Shown here in pieces: positions 7,384 to 16,950 of a stretch of DNA of 64,000 bases. The number at the start of each line of letters is the position of its first letter. Within the stretch, counting starts at the first letter, position 1. The position numbers and the translations under genes are program-made. The notes below the pieces were generated by a model. That model searched no databases and was not told the DNA's origin. It saw only the letters and a list, made by a program, of their open reading frames with translations. Source of the DNA: Streptomyces sp. Act143 (lineage in GTDB: Bacteria > Actinomycetota > Actinomycetes > Streptomycetales > Streptomycetaceae); the NCBI RefSeq assembly GCF_003143935.1, contig NZ_QFRX01000001.1:5395393-5459392 (forward strand). Reading direction: 5' to 3'.

Positions 7384-9228
7384 ATGGCACGTGCGGTCGG
7401 CATCGACCTGGGCACGACTAACTCCGTCGTCAGCGTTCTCGAAGGCGGCGAGCCCACCGTCATCACCAACGCCGAGGGTGCCAGGACCACGCCGTCCGTC
7501 GTCGCCTTCGCGAAGAACGGCGAGGTGCTGGTCGGCGAGGTCGCCAAGCGCCAGGCGGTCACCAACGTGGACCGGACCATCCGTTCCGTGAAGCGCCACA
7601 TGGGCACCGACTGGAAGATCGAGCTGGACGGGAAGCCCTTCAACCCGCAGCAGATCTCGGCGTTCATCCTCCAGAAGCTGAAGCGGGACGCCGAGGCCTA
7701 CCTGGGCGAGAAGGTCACGGACGCGGTCATCACCGTGCCCGCGTACTTCAACGACTCCGAGCGCCAGGCGACGAAGGAAGCCGGTGAGATCGCCGGTCTC
7801 AACGTCCTTCGCATCGTCAACGAGCCCACCGCGGCGGCGCTCGCCTACGGCCTCGACAAGGACGACCAGACGATCCTCGTCTTCGACCTCGGTGGCGGCA
7901 CCTTCGACGTGTCCCTGCTGGAGATCGGCGACGGCGTCGTCGAGGTGAAGGCCACCAACGGTGACAACCACCTCGGTGGCGACGACTGGGACCAGCGCGT
8001 CGTCGACTACCTGGTGCAGCAGTTCAAGTCCGGTCACGGCGTGGACCTCGCCAAGGACAAGATGGCGCTCCAGCGTCTGCGCGAGGCCGCCGAGAAGGCG
8101 AAGATCGAGCTGTCCTCGTCCACCGAGACCTCGATCAACCTGCCCTACATCACCGCCTCCGCCGAGGGCCCCCTGCACCTCGACGAGAAGCTCACCCGCG
8201 CCCAGTTCCAGCAGCTGACCGCGGACCTCCTGGAGCGCTGCAAGACGCCGTTCCACAACGTCATCAAGGACGCCGGCATCTCCATCAACGAGATCGACCA
8301 CGTCGTCCTCGTCGGTGGCTCCACCCGTATGCCCGCCGTCGCCGAGCTCGTCAAGGAGCTGACCGGCGGCAAGGACGCCAACAAGGGCGTGAACCCGGAC
8401 GAGGTCGTCGCCATCGGCGCGTCCCTCCAGGCCGGTGTCCTCAAGGGTGAGGTCAAGGACGTCCTGCTCCTCGACGTGACCCCGCTGTCCCTCGGTATCG
8501 AGACCAAGGGCGGCATCATGACCAAGCTCATCGAGCGCAACACCACGATCCCGACCAAGCGGTCCGAGATCTTCACGACGGCCGAGGACAACCAGCCGTC
8601 CGTGCAGATCCAGGTCTACCAGGGCGAGCGCGAGATCGCGGCGTACAACAAGAAGCTCGGGATGTTCGAGCTGACCGGTCTGCCGCCGGCGCCGCGTGGC
8701 GTCCCGCAGATCGAGGTGTCCTTCGACATCGACGCCAACGGCATCATGCACGTGACCGCCAAGGACCTGGGCACGGGCAAGGAGCAGAAGATGACCGTCA
8801 CCGGCGGCTCCTCGCTGCCGAAGGACGAGGTCGACCGGATGCGCCAGGAGGCCGAGCAGTACGCGGACGAGGACCACCGCCGCCGCGAGGCCGCCGAGAC
8901 CCGCAACCAGGGCGAGCAGCTCGTCTACCAGACGGAGAAGTTCCTCAAGGACAACGAGGACAAGGTCCCCGGCGAGGTCAAGACCGAGGTCGAGGCCGCC
9001 GTCGAGGAGCTGAAGAGCGCGCTCAAGGGCGAGGACACCGCCGAGATCCGCACGGCCACCGAGAAGGTCGCCGCGGTCTCCCAGAAGGTCGGCCAGGCCA
9101 TGTACGCGGACGCGGGCGCCGCGCAGGCCGCGGGCGGCGCCGACGCGGGTGCCGAGGCCCCGAAGGCCGATGACGACGTCGTCGACGCCGAGATCGTCGA
9201 CGAGGACCGCAAGGACGGTGCCGCGTGA
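7384..9228 (+). CDS. dnaK: Hsp70 chaperone DnaK
   Basis: 614 residues. ATP-dependent Hsp70 chaperone of the cytoplasm, working with DnaJ and GrpE. The nucleotide-binding domain starts MARAVGIDLGTTNSVVSV and contains DLGGGTFDVSLLE and VGGSTRMPAV; the substrate-binding domain follows from about residue 365 (DVLLLDVTPLSLGIETKGG), ending in an Ala/Gly/Asp-rich tail. The ATG at 7384 has a strong Shine-Dalgarno (GGAGG); the frame is open upstream to a TTG at 7345 but that would lie inside the HAIR operator. First gene of the dnaK-grpE-dnaJ-hspR operon, under HspR autorepression. Confidence 0.98.
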   Translation: MARAVGIDLGTTNSVVSVLEGGEPTVITNAEGARTTPSVVAFAKNGEVLVGEVAKRQAVTNVDRTIRSVKRHMGTDWKIELDGKPFNPQQISAFILQKLKRDAEAYLGEKVTDAVITVPAYFNDSERQATKEAGEIAGLNVLRIVNEPTAAALAYGLDKDDQTILVFDLGGGTFDVSLLEIGDGVVEVKATNGDNHLGGDDWDQRVVDYLVQQFKSGHGVDLAKDKMALQRLREAAEKAKIELSSSTETSINLPYITASAEGPLHLDEKLTRAQFQQLTADLLERCKTPFHNVIKDAGISINEIDHVVLVGGSTRMPAVAELVKELTGGKDANKGVNPDEVVAIGASLQAGVLKGEVKDVLLLDVTPLSLGIETKGGIMTKLIERNTTIPTKRSEIFTTAEDNQPSVQIQVYQGEREIAAYNKKLGMFELTGLPPAPRGVPQIEVSFDIDANGIMHVTAKDLGTGKEQKMTVTGGSSLPKDEVDRMRQEAEQYADEDHRRREAAETRNQGEQLVYQTEKFLKDNEDKVPGEVKTEVEAAVEELKSALKGEDTAEIRTATEKVAAVSQKVGQAMYADAGAAQAAGGADAGAEAPKADDDVVDAEIVDEDRKDGAA

Positions 9229-9881
9229 CGGAGGAGACCCCGGGCTTCGAGGAGAAGCCCGACGTCCCCTCCGGCGCGACCCCCGACGACGCCGAGCCGA
9301 AGGCCGCCGCCTCGCCCGAGGGCGAGGGGGCGGCCCCGGCCGGGGACTCAAACGCACAGATCGCCGGTCTGACGGCCCAGCTGGACCAGGTGCGCAAGGC
9401 GCTCGAAGAGCGCACCGCGGACCTCCAGCGGCTCCAGGCCGAGTTCCAGAACTACCGCCGCCGCGTGGAGCGGGACCGGATCACGGTCAAGGAGATCGCC
9501 GTCGCGAACCTCCTGACCGAGCTCCTGCCCGTGCTCGACGACATCGGCCGCGCCCGGGACCACGGCGAGTTCGTCGGCGGATTCAAGTCCGTCGGCGAGT
9601 CGCTGGAGACCGTCGCGGCGAAGATGGGACTGCAGCAGTTCGGCAAGGAGGGCGAGCCCTTCGACCCGACGATCCACGAGGCCCTGATGCACAGCTACGC
9701 GCCGGACGTCACCGAGACGACCTGCGTGGCGATCCTCCAGCCGGGGTATCGCATCGGCGAACGCACCATCCGCCCCGCGCGGGTGGCCGTCGCCGAGCCG
9801 CAGCCGGGCGCGCAGACGGTGAAGGCCGAGGAGGCGTCCGAGGCCGGCGAGGAGAAGGACAACAGCTCTGAAGAGGGCTGA
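9225..9881 (+). CDS. grpE: Nucleotide exchange factor GrpE
   Basis: 218 residues. GrpE drives ADP release from DnaK. An acidic, disordered first 50 residues is followed by the long dimerisation helix (LTAQLDQVRKALEERTADLQ) and the beta domain with YAPDVTETTCVAILQPGYRI. The GTG start overlaps the dnaK TGA (GTGA), so the two are translationally coupled. A 36-nt gap separates it from dnaJ. Length and domain order are normal for actinobacteria. Confidence 0.97.
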   Translation: MTEETPGFEEKPDVPSGATPDDAEPKAAASPEGEGAAPAGDSNAQIAGLTAQLDQVRKALEERTADLQRLQAEFQNYRRRVERDRITVKEIAVANLLTELLPVLDDIGRARDHGEFVGGFKSVGESLETVAAKMGLQQFGKEGEPFDPTIHEALMHSYAPDVTETTCVAILQPGYRIGERTIRPARVAVAEPQPGAQTVKAEEASEAGEEKDNSSEEG

Positions 9882-9917
9882 AGTCGCCATGGGTGACCGG
9901 AAGGAGGGGCGTCGGGG

Positions 9918-11099
9918 ATGAGCACCAAGGACTTCATCGAGAAGGACTACTACAAGGTCCTCGGCGTCCCCAAGGACGCCACCGAGGCCGAGATCAAGAA
10001 GGCGTACCGGAAGCTCGCCCGCGAGTTCCACCCGGACGCCAACAAGGGCAACGCCAAGGCGGAGGAGCGCTTCAAGGAGATCTCCGAGGCGAACGACGTC
10101 CTCGGTGACCCCAAGAAGCGCAAGGAGTACGACGACGCCCGCGCGCTGTTCGGCAACGGCGGCTTCCGCCCGGGGCCGGGCGCGGGCGGCGGCTCCTTCA
10201 ACTTCGACCTGGGTGACCTCTTCGGAGGCGGTGGCGGCCAGGGCGGCCAGGGTTCCGGCGGCTTCGGCGGCGGCATCGGGGACGTGTTCGGCGGTCTGTT
10301 CAACCGCGGTGGTGCCGGGGGCACCCGGGTGCAGCCGCGGCGCGGCCAGGACATCGACACCGAGGTCACGCTGAGCTTCACGGAGGCCATCGAGGGCGCC
10401 ACGGTCCCGCTGCGGATGTCCTCGCAGGCCCCCTGCAAGGCGTGTTCGGGCACCGGCGACAAGAACGGCACACCCCGTGTGTGCCCGACCTGCGTCGGCA
10501 CCGGCCAGGTGGCCCGGGGCTCGGGCGGCGGCTTCTCGCTCACCGACCCCTGCCCCGACTGCAAGGGCCGCGGCCTGATCGCCGAGCACCCCTGCATGGA
10601 GTGCAAGGGCAGCGGCCGCGCCAAGTCCTCGCGCACCATGCAGGTCCGCATCCCCGCCGGGGTGACGGACAACCAGCGCATCCGGCTGCGCGGCAAGGGC
10701 GCGCCGGGTGAACGGGGCGGCCCCGCGGGCGACTTGTACGTCACCGTCCACGTGGACGCCCACCCGGTCTTCGGCCGCAAGGACGACAACCTCACGGTCA
10801 CCGTCCCGGTGACGTTCGCGGAGGCGGCCCTCGGCGGCGAGGTGCGGGTACCCACCCTGGGCGGCCCGCCCGTCACGCTGAGGCTGCCGCCCGGCACGCC
10901 CAACGGCCGCACCATGCGCGCCCGCGGCAAGGGCGCGGTCCGCAAGGACGGCACCCGCGGCGACCTGCTGGTCACCGTCGAGGTGAGTGTCCCCAAGGAC
11001 GTGACGGGGAAGGCTCGTGAGGCGCTGGAGGCGTATCGCGAGGCGACCGCGGACGAGGACCCGCGGGCGGAGCTGTTCCAGGTCGCGAAGGGAGCATGA
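9918..11099 (+). CDS. dnaJ: DnaJ co-chaperone (type I)
   Basis: 393 residues. J domain at about 10-75 with the HPD motif (REFHPDANKG), then a long Gly/Phe region (~80-145). Four zinc-binding CxxCxGxG repeats follow: CKACSGTG, CPTCVGTG, CPDCKGRG and CMECKGSG. The last part is the two C-terminal substrate-binding barrels. Stimulates DnaK ATPase. ATG follows GGAGGGG. Its stop overlaps the start of hspR by 4 nt. Streptomyces has a second DnaJ elsewhere; this is the operon-linked copy. Confidence 0.97.
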   Translation: MSTKDFIEKDYYKVLGVPKDATEAEIKKAYRKLAREFHPDANKGNAKAEERFKEISEANDVLGDPKKRKEYDDARALFGNGGFRPGPGAGGGSFNFDLGDLFGGGGGQGGQGSGGFGGGIGDVFGGLFNRGGAGGTRVQPRRGQDIDTEVTLSFTEAIEGATVPLRMSSQAPCKACSGTGDKNGTPRVCPTCVGTGQVARGSGGGFSLTDPCPDCKGRGLIAEHPCMECKGSGRAKSSRTMQVRIPAGVTDNQRIRLRGKGAPGERGGPAGDLYVTVHVDAHPVFGRKDDNLTVTVPVTFAEAALGGEVRVPTLGGPPVTLRLPPGTPNGRTMRARGKGAVRKDGTRGDLLVTVEVSVPKDVTGKAREALEAYREATADEDPRAELFQVAKGA

Positions 11100-11551
11100 G
11101 AGAGATGGACGGCCGTCGACGCAACCCGTACGAACTGACCGAGGAAACCCCGGTCTACGTCATCTCGGTGGCGGCCCAGCTCTCCGGCCTGCACCCGCAG
11201 ACCCTCCGCCAGTACGACCGCCTCGGCCTGGTCTCCCCGGACCGCACCGCCGGGCGGGGCCGCCGCTACTCGGCCCGCGACATCGAACTGCTGCGCACCG
11301 TCCAGCAGTTGTCGCAGGACGAGGGCATCAACCTGGCCGGCATCAAGCGCATCATCGAGCTGGAGAACCAGGTCGCGGCGCTGCAGTCCCGGGTCGCGGA
11401 GATGGAGGCGGCGCTGGAGGGCGCCGCCGCCACGATGCGGCAGCGGGAGGCGGCGGTGCACGCCTCGTACCGGCGTGACCTGGTGCCGTACCAGGAGGTG
11501 CAGCAGACCAGCGCGCTGGTGGTGTGGCGGCCGAAGAAGGCCAAGGACTAG
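11096..11551 (+). CDS. hspR: HspR heat-shock repressor (MerR family)
   Basis: 151 residues. N-terminal MerR-type winged helix (YVISVAAQLSGLHPQTLRQYDRLGLVSP, R-GRRYSARDIELL) followed by a coiled coil (IIELENQVAALQSRVAEMEAAL). HspR binds HAIR operators, using DnaK as co-repressor; the two HAIR sites in this window (before dnaK and clpB) are its targets. ATG start overlaps the dnaJ stop (ATGA). Some residues precede the conserved core, so the annotated start could be the second ATG (11105) instead. Confidence 0.96.
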   Translation: MREMDGRRRNPYELTEETPVYVISVAAQLSGLHPQTLRQYDRLGLVSPDRTAGRGRRYSARDIELLRTVQQLSQDEGINLAGIKRIIELENQVAALQSRVAEMEAALEGAAATMRQREAAVHASYRRDLVPYQEVQQTSALVVWRPKKAKD

Positions 11552-11563
11552 GCAGACGCATGC

Positions 11564-11600
11564 GGAAGGGGCCCGGAGGACGAACCTCCGGGCCCCTTCC
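11564..11600 (+). terminator. Terminator of the dnaK operon
   Basis: GGAAGGGGCCCGGAGG pairs perfectly with CCTCCGGGCCCCTTCC across a 5-nt loop, 12 nt after the hspR stop. It also faces the convergent PA14/FN3 pseudogene. Confidence 0.85.
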
Positions 11601-11618
11601 GTGTCACCGGAGGGCTTG

Positions 11619-13283
11619 TCACCGCCCGCTGAAGAACTCCAGCGAGGTGCCCTCGTACCCGACGCGGCCGTAGTAGTCGACGGCGTGGACGGTCACCGTG
11701 CAGGGGCCGTTGTACGGCGCGACCCAGGAGATCGAGCCCGTCGTCGACAGCTGGGTGCCGCTGTCACCGCACGCCCCGGAGACCTCCCAGGAGTACCCCT
11801 TCAGCAGCCGCCCCTCGTCGCCCGCGCCCGGTGCGGCCGTGACCTGGATCGCGGAACGGCCGGGCACGCCGTTCGAGACCAGCGTCAGCTGCGGCGCCTT
11901 CGGCCCGACCGCCGTCGCTTTCGTGACCCGCTCGGCGGAGACCACCTCCGAGGGCAGTGACTCCCGGCTGTCGGCTCCCACGGTCGCGACGTAGTAGTAC
12001 GCCGTGCCCGCGGGCGCGGTCCGGTCCTCCCAGCCGTCGCCGCCCGTGCTGCCGATCCAGGTCCAGGCGCTCTGGGCGCCGGTACGGCGGTAGACGTGGT
12101 AGCTGCCGACCATGTCGGGCGACGCCGTCCACGTGAGCATCGTGAGGTCGTCGGCCGGCGGCTGCACCGCGAGCCCCGTCGGCGCGGCCGCCGTCGAGGC
12201 CACGTCCCGGCTCGCGGTCACCTCGTCGGACACGGGCGAGACGTTCGCCGCGGTGTCGACGGCCTGCACGGAGAAGGCGTAGGGCAAGCCCGCGTCCTCG
12301 ACCGGTACCGGCGAGCTGAACGACGTCCCGAACACCAGGTCCGGCCCGTCCGGGTCGGGGGCTCCGTCGCGGGAGGTCCACACCTCGTAGTGGTCGATGT
12401 CCTTCGACGGGGAGGCCTGCCAGGTGAGGGAGACACCGGCCGTGGTGCCGTCCGCCGCGAGACCGGTGATCCCCGCGGGGGCGGTGCGGTCGACGGTGGT
12501 CACGGGCTGGTCGGTGGTGCCGGTGGAGGTGTTGCCGGCTTTGTCGTAGGCGCGGATCTCGTAGTAGTACGTCTCGCCGGTGGGGGGCGGGGTGTCGGTG
12601 TACGAGGTGGAGGTGGTCGTCGCCAGCGGGGTGGTGCCGAAGGAGGTGCCCTTCAGGCGGCGGTAGAGCTTGTACCCGGCGAGGTCCATCTCCTTGTTCT
12701 TGGCCCAGGTCAGCTTGGTCTTGCCGGTGGTCTGGTCGTAGGTGACCGAGGTGCCGGTCGGGGTGAGGGGCTTGACGGTGTCGACGGTCGCCGAGGTGCG
12801 GGGTGTGTAGGTGAACTTGACCTTCGCGGAGCCGGTCCAGTTGGCGTAGTCGACGCGCAGGCTGTGCTTGCCGGACGGGATCGTCAGGTTGAGCGTCTTG
12901 GAGACGGTGGTGGAGGTGTTCTTCCAGAGGTCGATCTTGCGGACGCCGTCGATGTAGACCCGGATGCCGTCGAGGCCGGAGGCGGCGAGGGTGAAGGGGC
13001 CGCCGGAGCCGAAGTCGCGGGTCACCGACCAGCGGACGCCGAAGTAGTTCGACGGCAGGCCCGAAGCGGGGGCGCCGGTCTAGTTCTGGTCGATGGCGCT
13101 GTCGCAGTCGGTCTTCTTCGGGGTGCCGGAGAAGGTGGTGTTCGCGAAGAACTGGCGCTTGAAGACCGGCGAGGTGCAGGTCGTCGCGGCGGACGCGGGG
13201 GCGGCGGTCGTGGCGAGCAGACCGCCGGTGACGGCGAGCACGGCGGCGGACACGATCGTCGTCGTACGTCTGGCTGGCTTCAT
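11619..13283 (-). pseudogene. Secreted PA14/fibronectin-III protein, broken by an amber codon
   Basis: A 555-codon frame is intact except for one in-frame TAG at 13080-13082 (codon 68). Before it: a typical Streptomyces signal peptide (MKPARRTTTIVSAAVLAVTG...APASA) with an AGAGGA ribosome site, then FKRQFFANTTFSGTPKKTDCDSAIDQN. After it, in the same frame: TGAPASGLPSNYFGVRWSV, completing a PA14/GLEYA-like carbohydrate-binding domain, followed by four or five fibronectin-III modules. Relatives I recall have a Trp at the interrupted position (DQNWGTGAP), so TGG to TAG is the simplest event. It would otherwise be a secreted adhesion or carbohydrate-associated protein. A sequencing error or read-through cannot be excluded. 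Confidence 0.75.
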
Positions 13284-13579
13284 TCGATCCTCTGAGCGGA
13301 TGGGGAACGGCCGGTGGAAGCCGTCGTGATCACGACTCGCGAGGAATGGAGTTGGTTGTACGGATCTTTGCCTTCGCTGTGCCTCCCCTTGAATGGGGAG
13401 TCCGTAAAGGGCGTTTGGAGATGGTTCCGTGATGTCTTCACAAGCTGAGCGGAGCGTGGCGTTGCGCACTCGTTAAGTGGTTCCGCTTGACGCTGGGGGG
13501 CGGGGCCGCGTTGGCTTTTCAGTCATCTGGGTCGCAAAGCTGCGCCCGCGTCCGGAAGGCACCAGAAGTGAGCTCCCCA

Positions 13580-14686
13580 ATGCGTCGTACCGCCATATGC
13601 ACGGCCGTGTCCTCGTTGGCCCTGTCGCTGACCGCCTGCGGGGCATTGGGCGTATCGGGGGACAGCACGGACGCGAGCCCGACCAAGGGCAACGACGTGA
13701 CCATCGGCGTGCTGATGCCGGAGACGACGAACACCCGCTACGAGGACTTCGACTACCCGATCATTCAGAAGAAAGTGTCGGAGCTCACCGGCAAGCTGGG
13801 CCAGACCGTCTACGCCAACGGCGAGGCGGACGCCAAGAAGCAGACGGCGCAGATGCAGAAGATGATCGACGACAAGGTCGACGTCATCCTGCTGGACGCC
13901 GTCGACTCGCACGCCATCGCCCCCATGGTGAAGAAGGCCAAGGCCGCCGGCATCCCGGTCATCGCCTACGACCGGCTCGCCGAGGGCCCGATCGACGCCT
14001 ACGTCTCCTTCGACAACGAACTCGTCGGCGAGGTGCAGGGCCGCACCCTCATCGACGCGATGGGCTCGGAGGTCGACACCTCCGACAAGATCGTCATGCT
14101 CAACGGCTCGCCCTCCGACCCGAACGCCGGACAGTTCAAGGCGGGCGCGCTCTCCGAGCTCAACGGCAAGGTGACGATCGCCAAGTCGTACGACGTCGAC
14201 GGCTGGAAGCCGGCCATCGCGAAGAAGAACATGGCCGCCGCGATCTCCGCGATCGGCAAGGACAACATCGCCGCCGTCTACTCCGCCAACGACGCCATGG
14301 CCGGCGCCGCCATCGAGGCGATGGAGGACGCGGGCATGACCGACCTGCCGCCGATCACCGGCCAGGACGCGGAACTGGCCGCCGTGCAGCGGATCGTCAG
14401 CGGCGAGCAGTACATGAGCGTGTACAAGTCCTACCCGCTGGAGGCCGAGGCCGCCGCCGAGATGGCCGTGGCCAAGATCCAGGGCAAGGACATCCTGTTC
14501 GACTCCCTCACCCAGGACCGCGTCGACAGCCCCACCGACAAGGAGATCCCGGCCCAGCTGGTGTCGGTGGCCGCGCTGACGCAGGCCAACATCAAGAGCA
14601 CGGTCGTCGCCGACGGCATCTACAACGTGAAGCAGATCTGCACCGCGAAGTACGCCTCGGCGTGCACCCAGATCAAGTTGAAGTAG
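13580..14686 (+). CDS. Sugar ABC transporter substrate-binding lipoprotein
   Basis: 368 residues. Signal peptide with lipobox LTAC at about residue 16-19, so lipid-anchored at the outer face of the membrane. The mature part is a periplasmic-binding-protein type 1 fold: VTIGVLMPETTNTRYEDFDYP, VDVILLDAVDSHAIAPMVKKA, GIPVIAYDRL and VYSANDAMAGAAIEAM resemble xylose-binding proteins such as XylF. A sugar, probably a pentose, is inferred. No permease or ATPase gene is adjacent, so it may serve a transporter encoded elsewhere. The ATG at 13580 is chosen because it opens the signal peptide; the frame extends upstream without protein character. Confidence 0.88.
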   Translation: MRRTAICTAVSSLALSLTACGALGVSGDSTDASPTKGNDVTIGVLMPETTNTRYEDFDYPIIQKKVSELTGKLGQTVYANGEADAKKQTAQMQKMIDDKVDVILLDAVDSHAIAPMVKKAKAAGIPVIAYDRLAEGPIDAYVSFDNELVGEVQGRTLIDAMGSEVDTSDKIVMLNGSPSDPNAGQFKAGALSELNGKVTIAKSYDVDGWKPAIAKKNMAAAISAIGKDNIAAVYSANDAMAGAAIEAMEDAGMTDLPPITGQDAELAAVQRIVSGEQYMSVYKSYPLEAEAAAEMAVAKIQGKDILFDSLTQDRVDSPTDKEIPAQLVSVAALTQANIKSTVVADGIYNVKQICTAKYASACTQIKLK

Positions 14687-15227
14687 GTCCCGGTGAGGCG
14701 GGCGTCATGGGGACGAACACCCCGTTCGGCGCCCGTCCGATGGGCTTGGTGCTGGTGAAGCTGGTCGGGTCGTTGTCGCCGGACACCTTCAGGCCGGTGA
14801 CCTTCGCGCCCTTGGGGACGTCGTACCAGAGCTCGACCTCCATGAGGGTGTGGCCGCCGAGCCGCACCTTCTCCGACTGGCGGCGCACCGCCATCGCGAA
14901 GGAGTCGGGCCGGGACCGGTCGCCGGTGACGCCCGCGACGCGCTGCCGGGCCGACTCGTAGGTGTGGTAGTTCGGGTCGTTGTTCGCCACCCGCAGCCGT
15001 GCGGCGCAGAACTGCCCCGCCGGCGGGGCGTCCGCGTGGGAGCCCGTCACGCCCGTGATCCCGCACTGCAGGGACAGCAGGGTGAAGGTGAGATGCCCGT
15101 CCTTGTGGGACTTCTGGGCCGTGCCGCCGGAGGCGTCGCCGTCGTCGCCGCAGCCGGCGGTCGCGGCGAGGAGCAGGGCGGTCAGGGGCAGTGCCAGGAG
15201 GCGGAGCGGGCGGCGCGCTGTCGGCAT
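14673..15227 (-). CDS. Small secreted lipoprotein (DUF4352-like)
   Basis: 184 residues. MPTARRPLRLLALPLTALLLAATAGC is a lipoprotein signal with the lipobox Cys at about 26. The mature domain contains FTLLSLQCGITGV, FCAARLRVANNDPNYHTYES and EVELWYDVPKGAKVTGLKV, a beta-rich pattern like DUF4352 immunoglobulin-like domains in Gram-positive lipoproteins. Its 3' end overlaps the convergent substrate-binding gene by 14 nt. ATG 15225-15227 is taken as start because it begins the signal peptide. Function unknown. Confidence 0.7.
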   Translation of the reverse strand: MPTARRPLRLLALPLTALLLAATAGCGDDGDASGGTAQKSHKDGHLTFTLLSLQCGITGVTGSHADAPPAGQFCAARLRVANNDPNYHTYESARQRVAGVTGDRSRPDSFAMAVRRQSEKVRLGGHTLMEVELWYDVPKGAKVTGLKVSGDNDPTSFTSTKPIGRAPNGVFVPMTPASPGPTST

Positions 15228-15288
15228 GACGGCGATTGTGCGCCCTGCGCCCCGGAAAGGGGAGAAGGGCGGCACAAGCCAAGTGTGT

Positions 15289-15711
15289 TCACGCCACACG
15301 CGTGAGGTTGCGCGGGGCGTGCTCGGCCGCCGTGCCGGTCGTCGGGGCCGTCGGAGCCGTCGGAGCCGTCGGGGCCGCGAACTCCAACAGGCGTGAACTC
15401 GCCGTATGTTCCGCCGGTTCCGTCCGGGCGGGCGGCTCGGGCAAGGGGTCCGGCGGGGCCGTCTCCACCAGGCTGGAGGCGGTGATGGTGAGGTCGCCGT
15501 GCGGGTCCAGGAGGTCGAGGCCGGTGGCCTGGGTGCCCCAGTAGTCCCCGTACGACCAGGTCGCGGTCGCCGGGCCGACGGTGACCCGGGCGTCCAGGGT
15601 GGTCTGGCCGGGCGGGGGCAGCGGGGTCATCCGGACCTCGTTGTGGGAGGAGGGCGCGGGCTGGGCGTCCGACACCCGTGTGACGTGCTTGATCCTGAGG
15701 CGGCGGGTCAT
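15289..15711 (-). pseudogene. Truncated transglutaminase-like gene (N-terminal domain only)
   Basis: Residues 1-85 (LRIKHVTRVSDAQPAPSSHNEVRMTP, WSYGDYWGTQATGLDLLDPHGDLTITASSLVE) match the N-terminal beta domain of bacterial transglutaminase-like proteins that accompany alpha-E and permuted ATP-grasp genes. The Cys-His-Asp catalytic domain that should follow is missing. Instead there is a Pro/Thr/Ala tail (APTAPTAPTAPTT) and a stop. Start ATG lies 4 nt after the stop of the alpha-E fragment, as in the intact operon. Family comparison is from memory. Confidence 0.65.
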
Positions 15712-15715
15712 TCGC

Positions 15716-16048
15716 TCACGCCCCTTCCTGGGCCCGGATCACCGGCCCCCGGTACGGGAAGAACCGCTCCGCGACCGCCTCCGCCAGGGCCGTGCGGGCC
15801 TGCTGGAGGTCGCCGAGCAGAGCGGGAAGCTGAAACTGGAGGGCGTTCAGGTCGAGGTATTCGAGGCGGGTGCGCAGCCGCCCGATCGGACGCCGCGCCG
15901 GGTCCTGCCGGGGGCCGCCGAGGGCGCTCAGGCACTCCTCGGCGGTCGTCAGCGCGCGGAGCGCGAAGCGCGGGAAGCCCCGTTCCAGCAGCAGGAATTC
16001 AGCCATCCGCGCGCTGTCGCCGACACCGCTGTGCACGCGCGTACGCAC
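15716..16048 (-). pseudogene. Truncated alpha-E domain (DUF403) gene
   Basis: The readable part, DSARMAEFLLLERGFPRFALRALTTAEECL through RRPIGRLRTRLEYLDLNAL, matches only the C-terminal third of alpha-E proteins, which are normally about 310 residues. The N-terminal two thirds are missing, so only a 3' fragment remains. It lies between ATP-grasp and transglutaminase fragments in the normal operon order. Confidence 0.65.
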
Positions 16049-16087
16049 GCCTTGTCCCGCTCGGCGAAGAGGGAGGGGGCAGACCCG

Positions 16088-16646
16088 TCAGGGCCCGCCG
16101 GTTCTCGATGACGTACGAAACGCCGCTGGGTACGCGGACGTTGTCCTCCAGCACCCGGAAGTCCCCGGCCTCGTCCCGGACGAGGTCGAGCCCGGCGACG
16201 TCGATGCGTACGCCGCCGGGTGGTTCGACCCCGTGTGCCACCCGGTGCAAGTTGGGGGGAGTTGAGAAGCAGCCGCCAGGGCACGACATCGTCCTCGTAG
16301 GCCCGGCAGTGCCCGTAGGCGTCGGCGAGACAGGCTCAGGCTCCCAGGGCGCGCACCCGCTGCCCGCCCCCGCGTTGCACGAGGTCCCATTCGACGGTGT
16401 CGAAGGTTCTCGGCACGAGGTCCAGCGGCCAGGGCCGCTCCTCGCCCGCTCGCCCGCGAAGGCGTAGGTCACGCCCCGGTCGGTGAACGCCAGGGCCATC
16501 CGGTCGGCCCGGAAGCGCAGTTCACCGGGCTCGATCGGCTGAAGCGCCGCCGGCGCCGGCCCACAGGCGGTCCTGACCTCACCCGGCCGCACAAACATCT
16601 CGTCCCACGCGTCGGCCAACGCGTACGTGGCAAATGTGTCCGCCAT
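16088..16646 (-). pseudogene. Decayed circularly permuted ATP-grasp gene
   Basis: Starts MADTFATYALADAWDEMFVRPGEVR, as in DUF404/DUF407 permuted ATP-grasp proteins. It then shifts frame: the family signature PWPLDLVPR...EWDLVQRG appears in another frame near 16370-16440, while DVAGLDLVRDEAGDFRVLEDNVRVPSGVSYVIENR returns in the first frame (about 16094-16210). A stop and small indels interrupt the middle, and everything after ENRR is lost. An intact gene would be about 480-500 codons. Together with the two downstream fragments it marks a dead three-gene operon. Confidence 0.7.
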
Positions 16647-16950
16647 GAGGGGACGTTAGATGCGGTGCGTGACGCGGTGATCACCGGCGGACTTCCGGCG
16701 GCGCACGCGGAGAATCGGATTCCGCCGGGCGGGCGGCCGGTACGGAGGGGACCACCAGCTTGTTGCAAGGCGCCGGTCGGAGGCCCGACGATAGCGGGGC
16801 GAACCGGTGGTTTCCCTCGGTCACACCGGGACGAGCCGTGTTGCGGAGCTGGTCTGGTCCGCGCATAGTTGCGGAGCCGTAGGGGTGTGTCCGTGCCACA
16901 AGCGCGCGCACGCCGGGCACAAGAGGCTGGATGCGGGGGTGGGCTGGGCG

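Noticed and set aside
7378..9357. 659-codon minus-strand frame opposite dnaK
   Set aside because: Exact antisense of DnaK. Such frames are sometimes mis-annotated (for example as glutamate dehydrogenase-like); no independent signal is seen.
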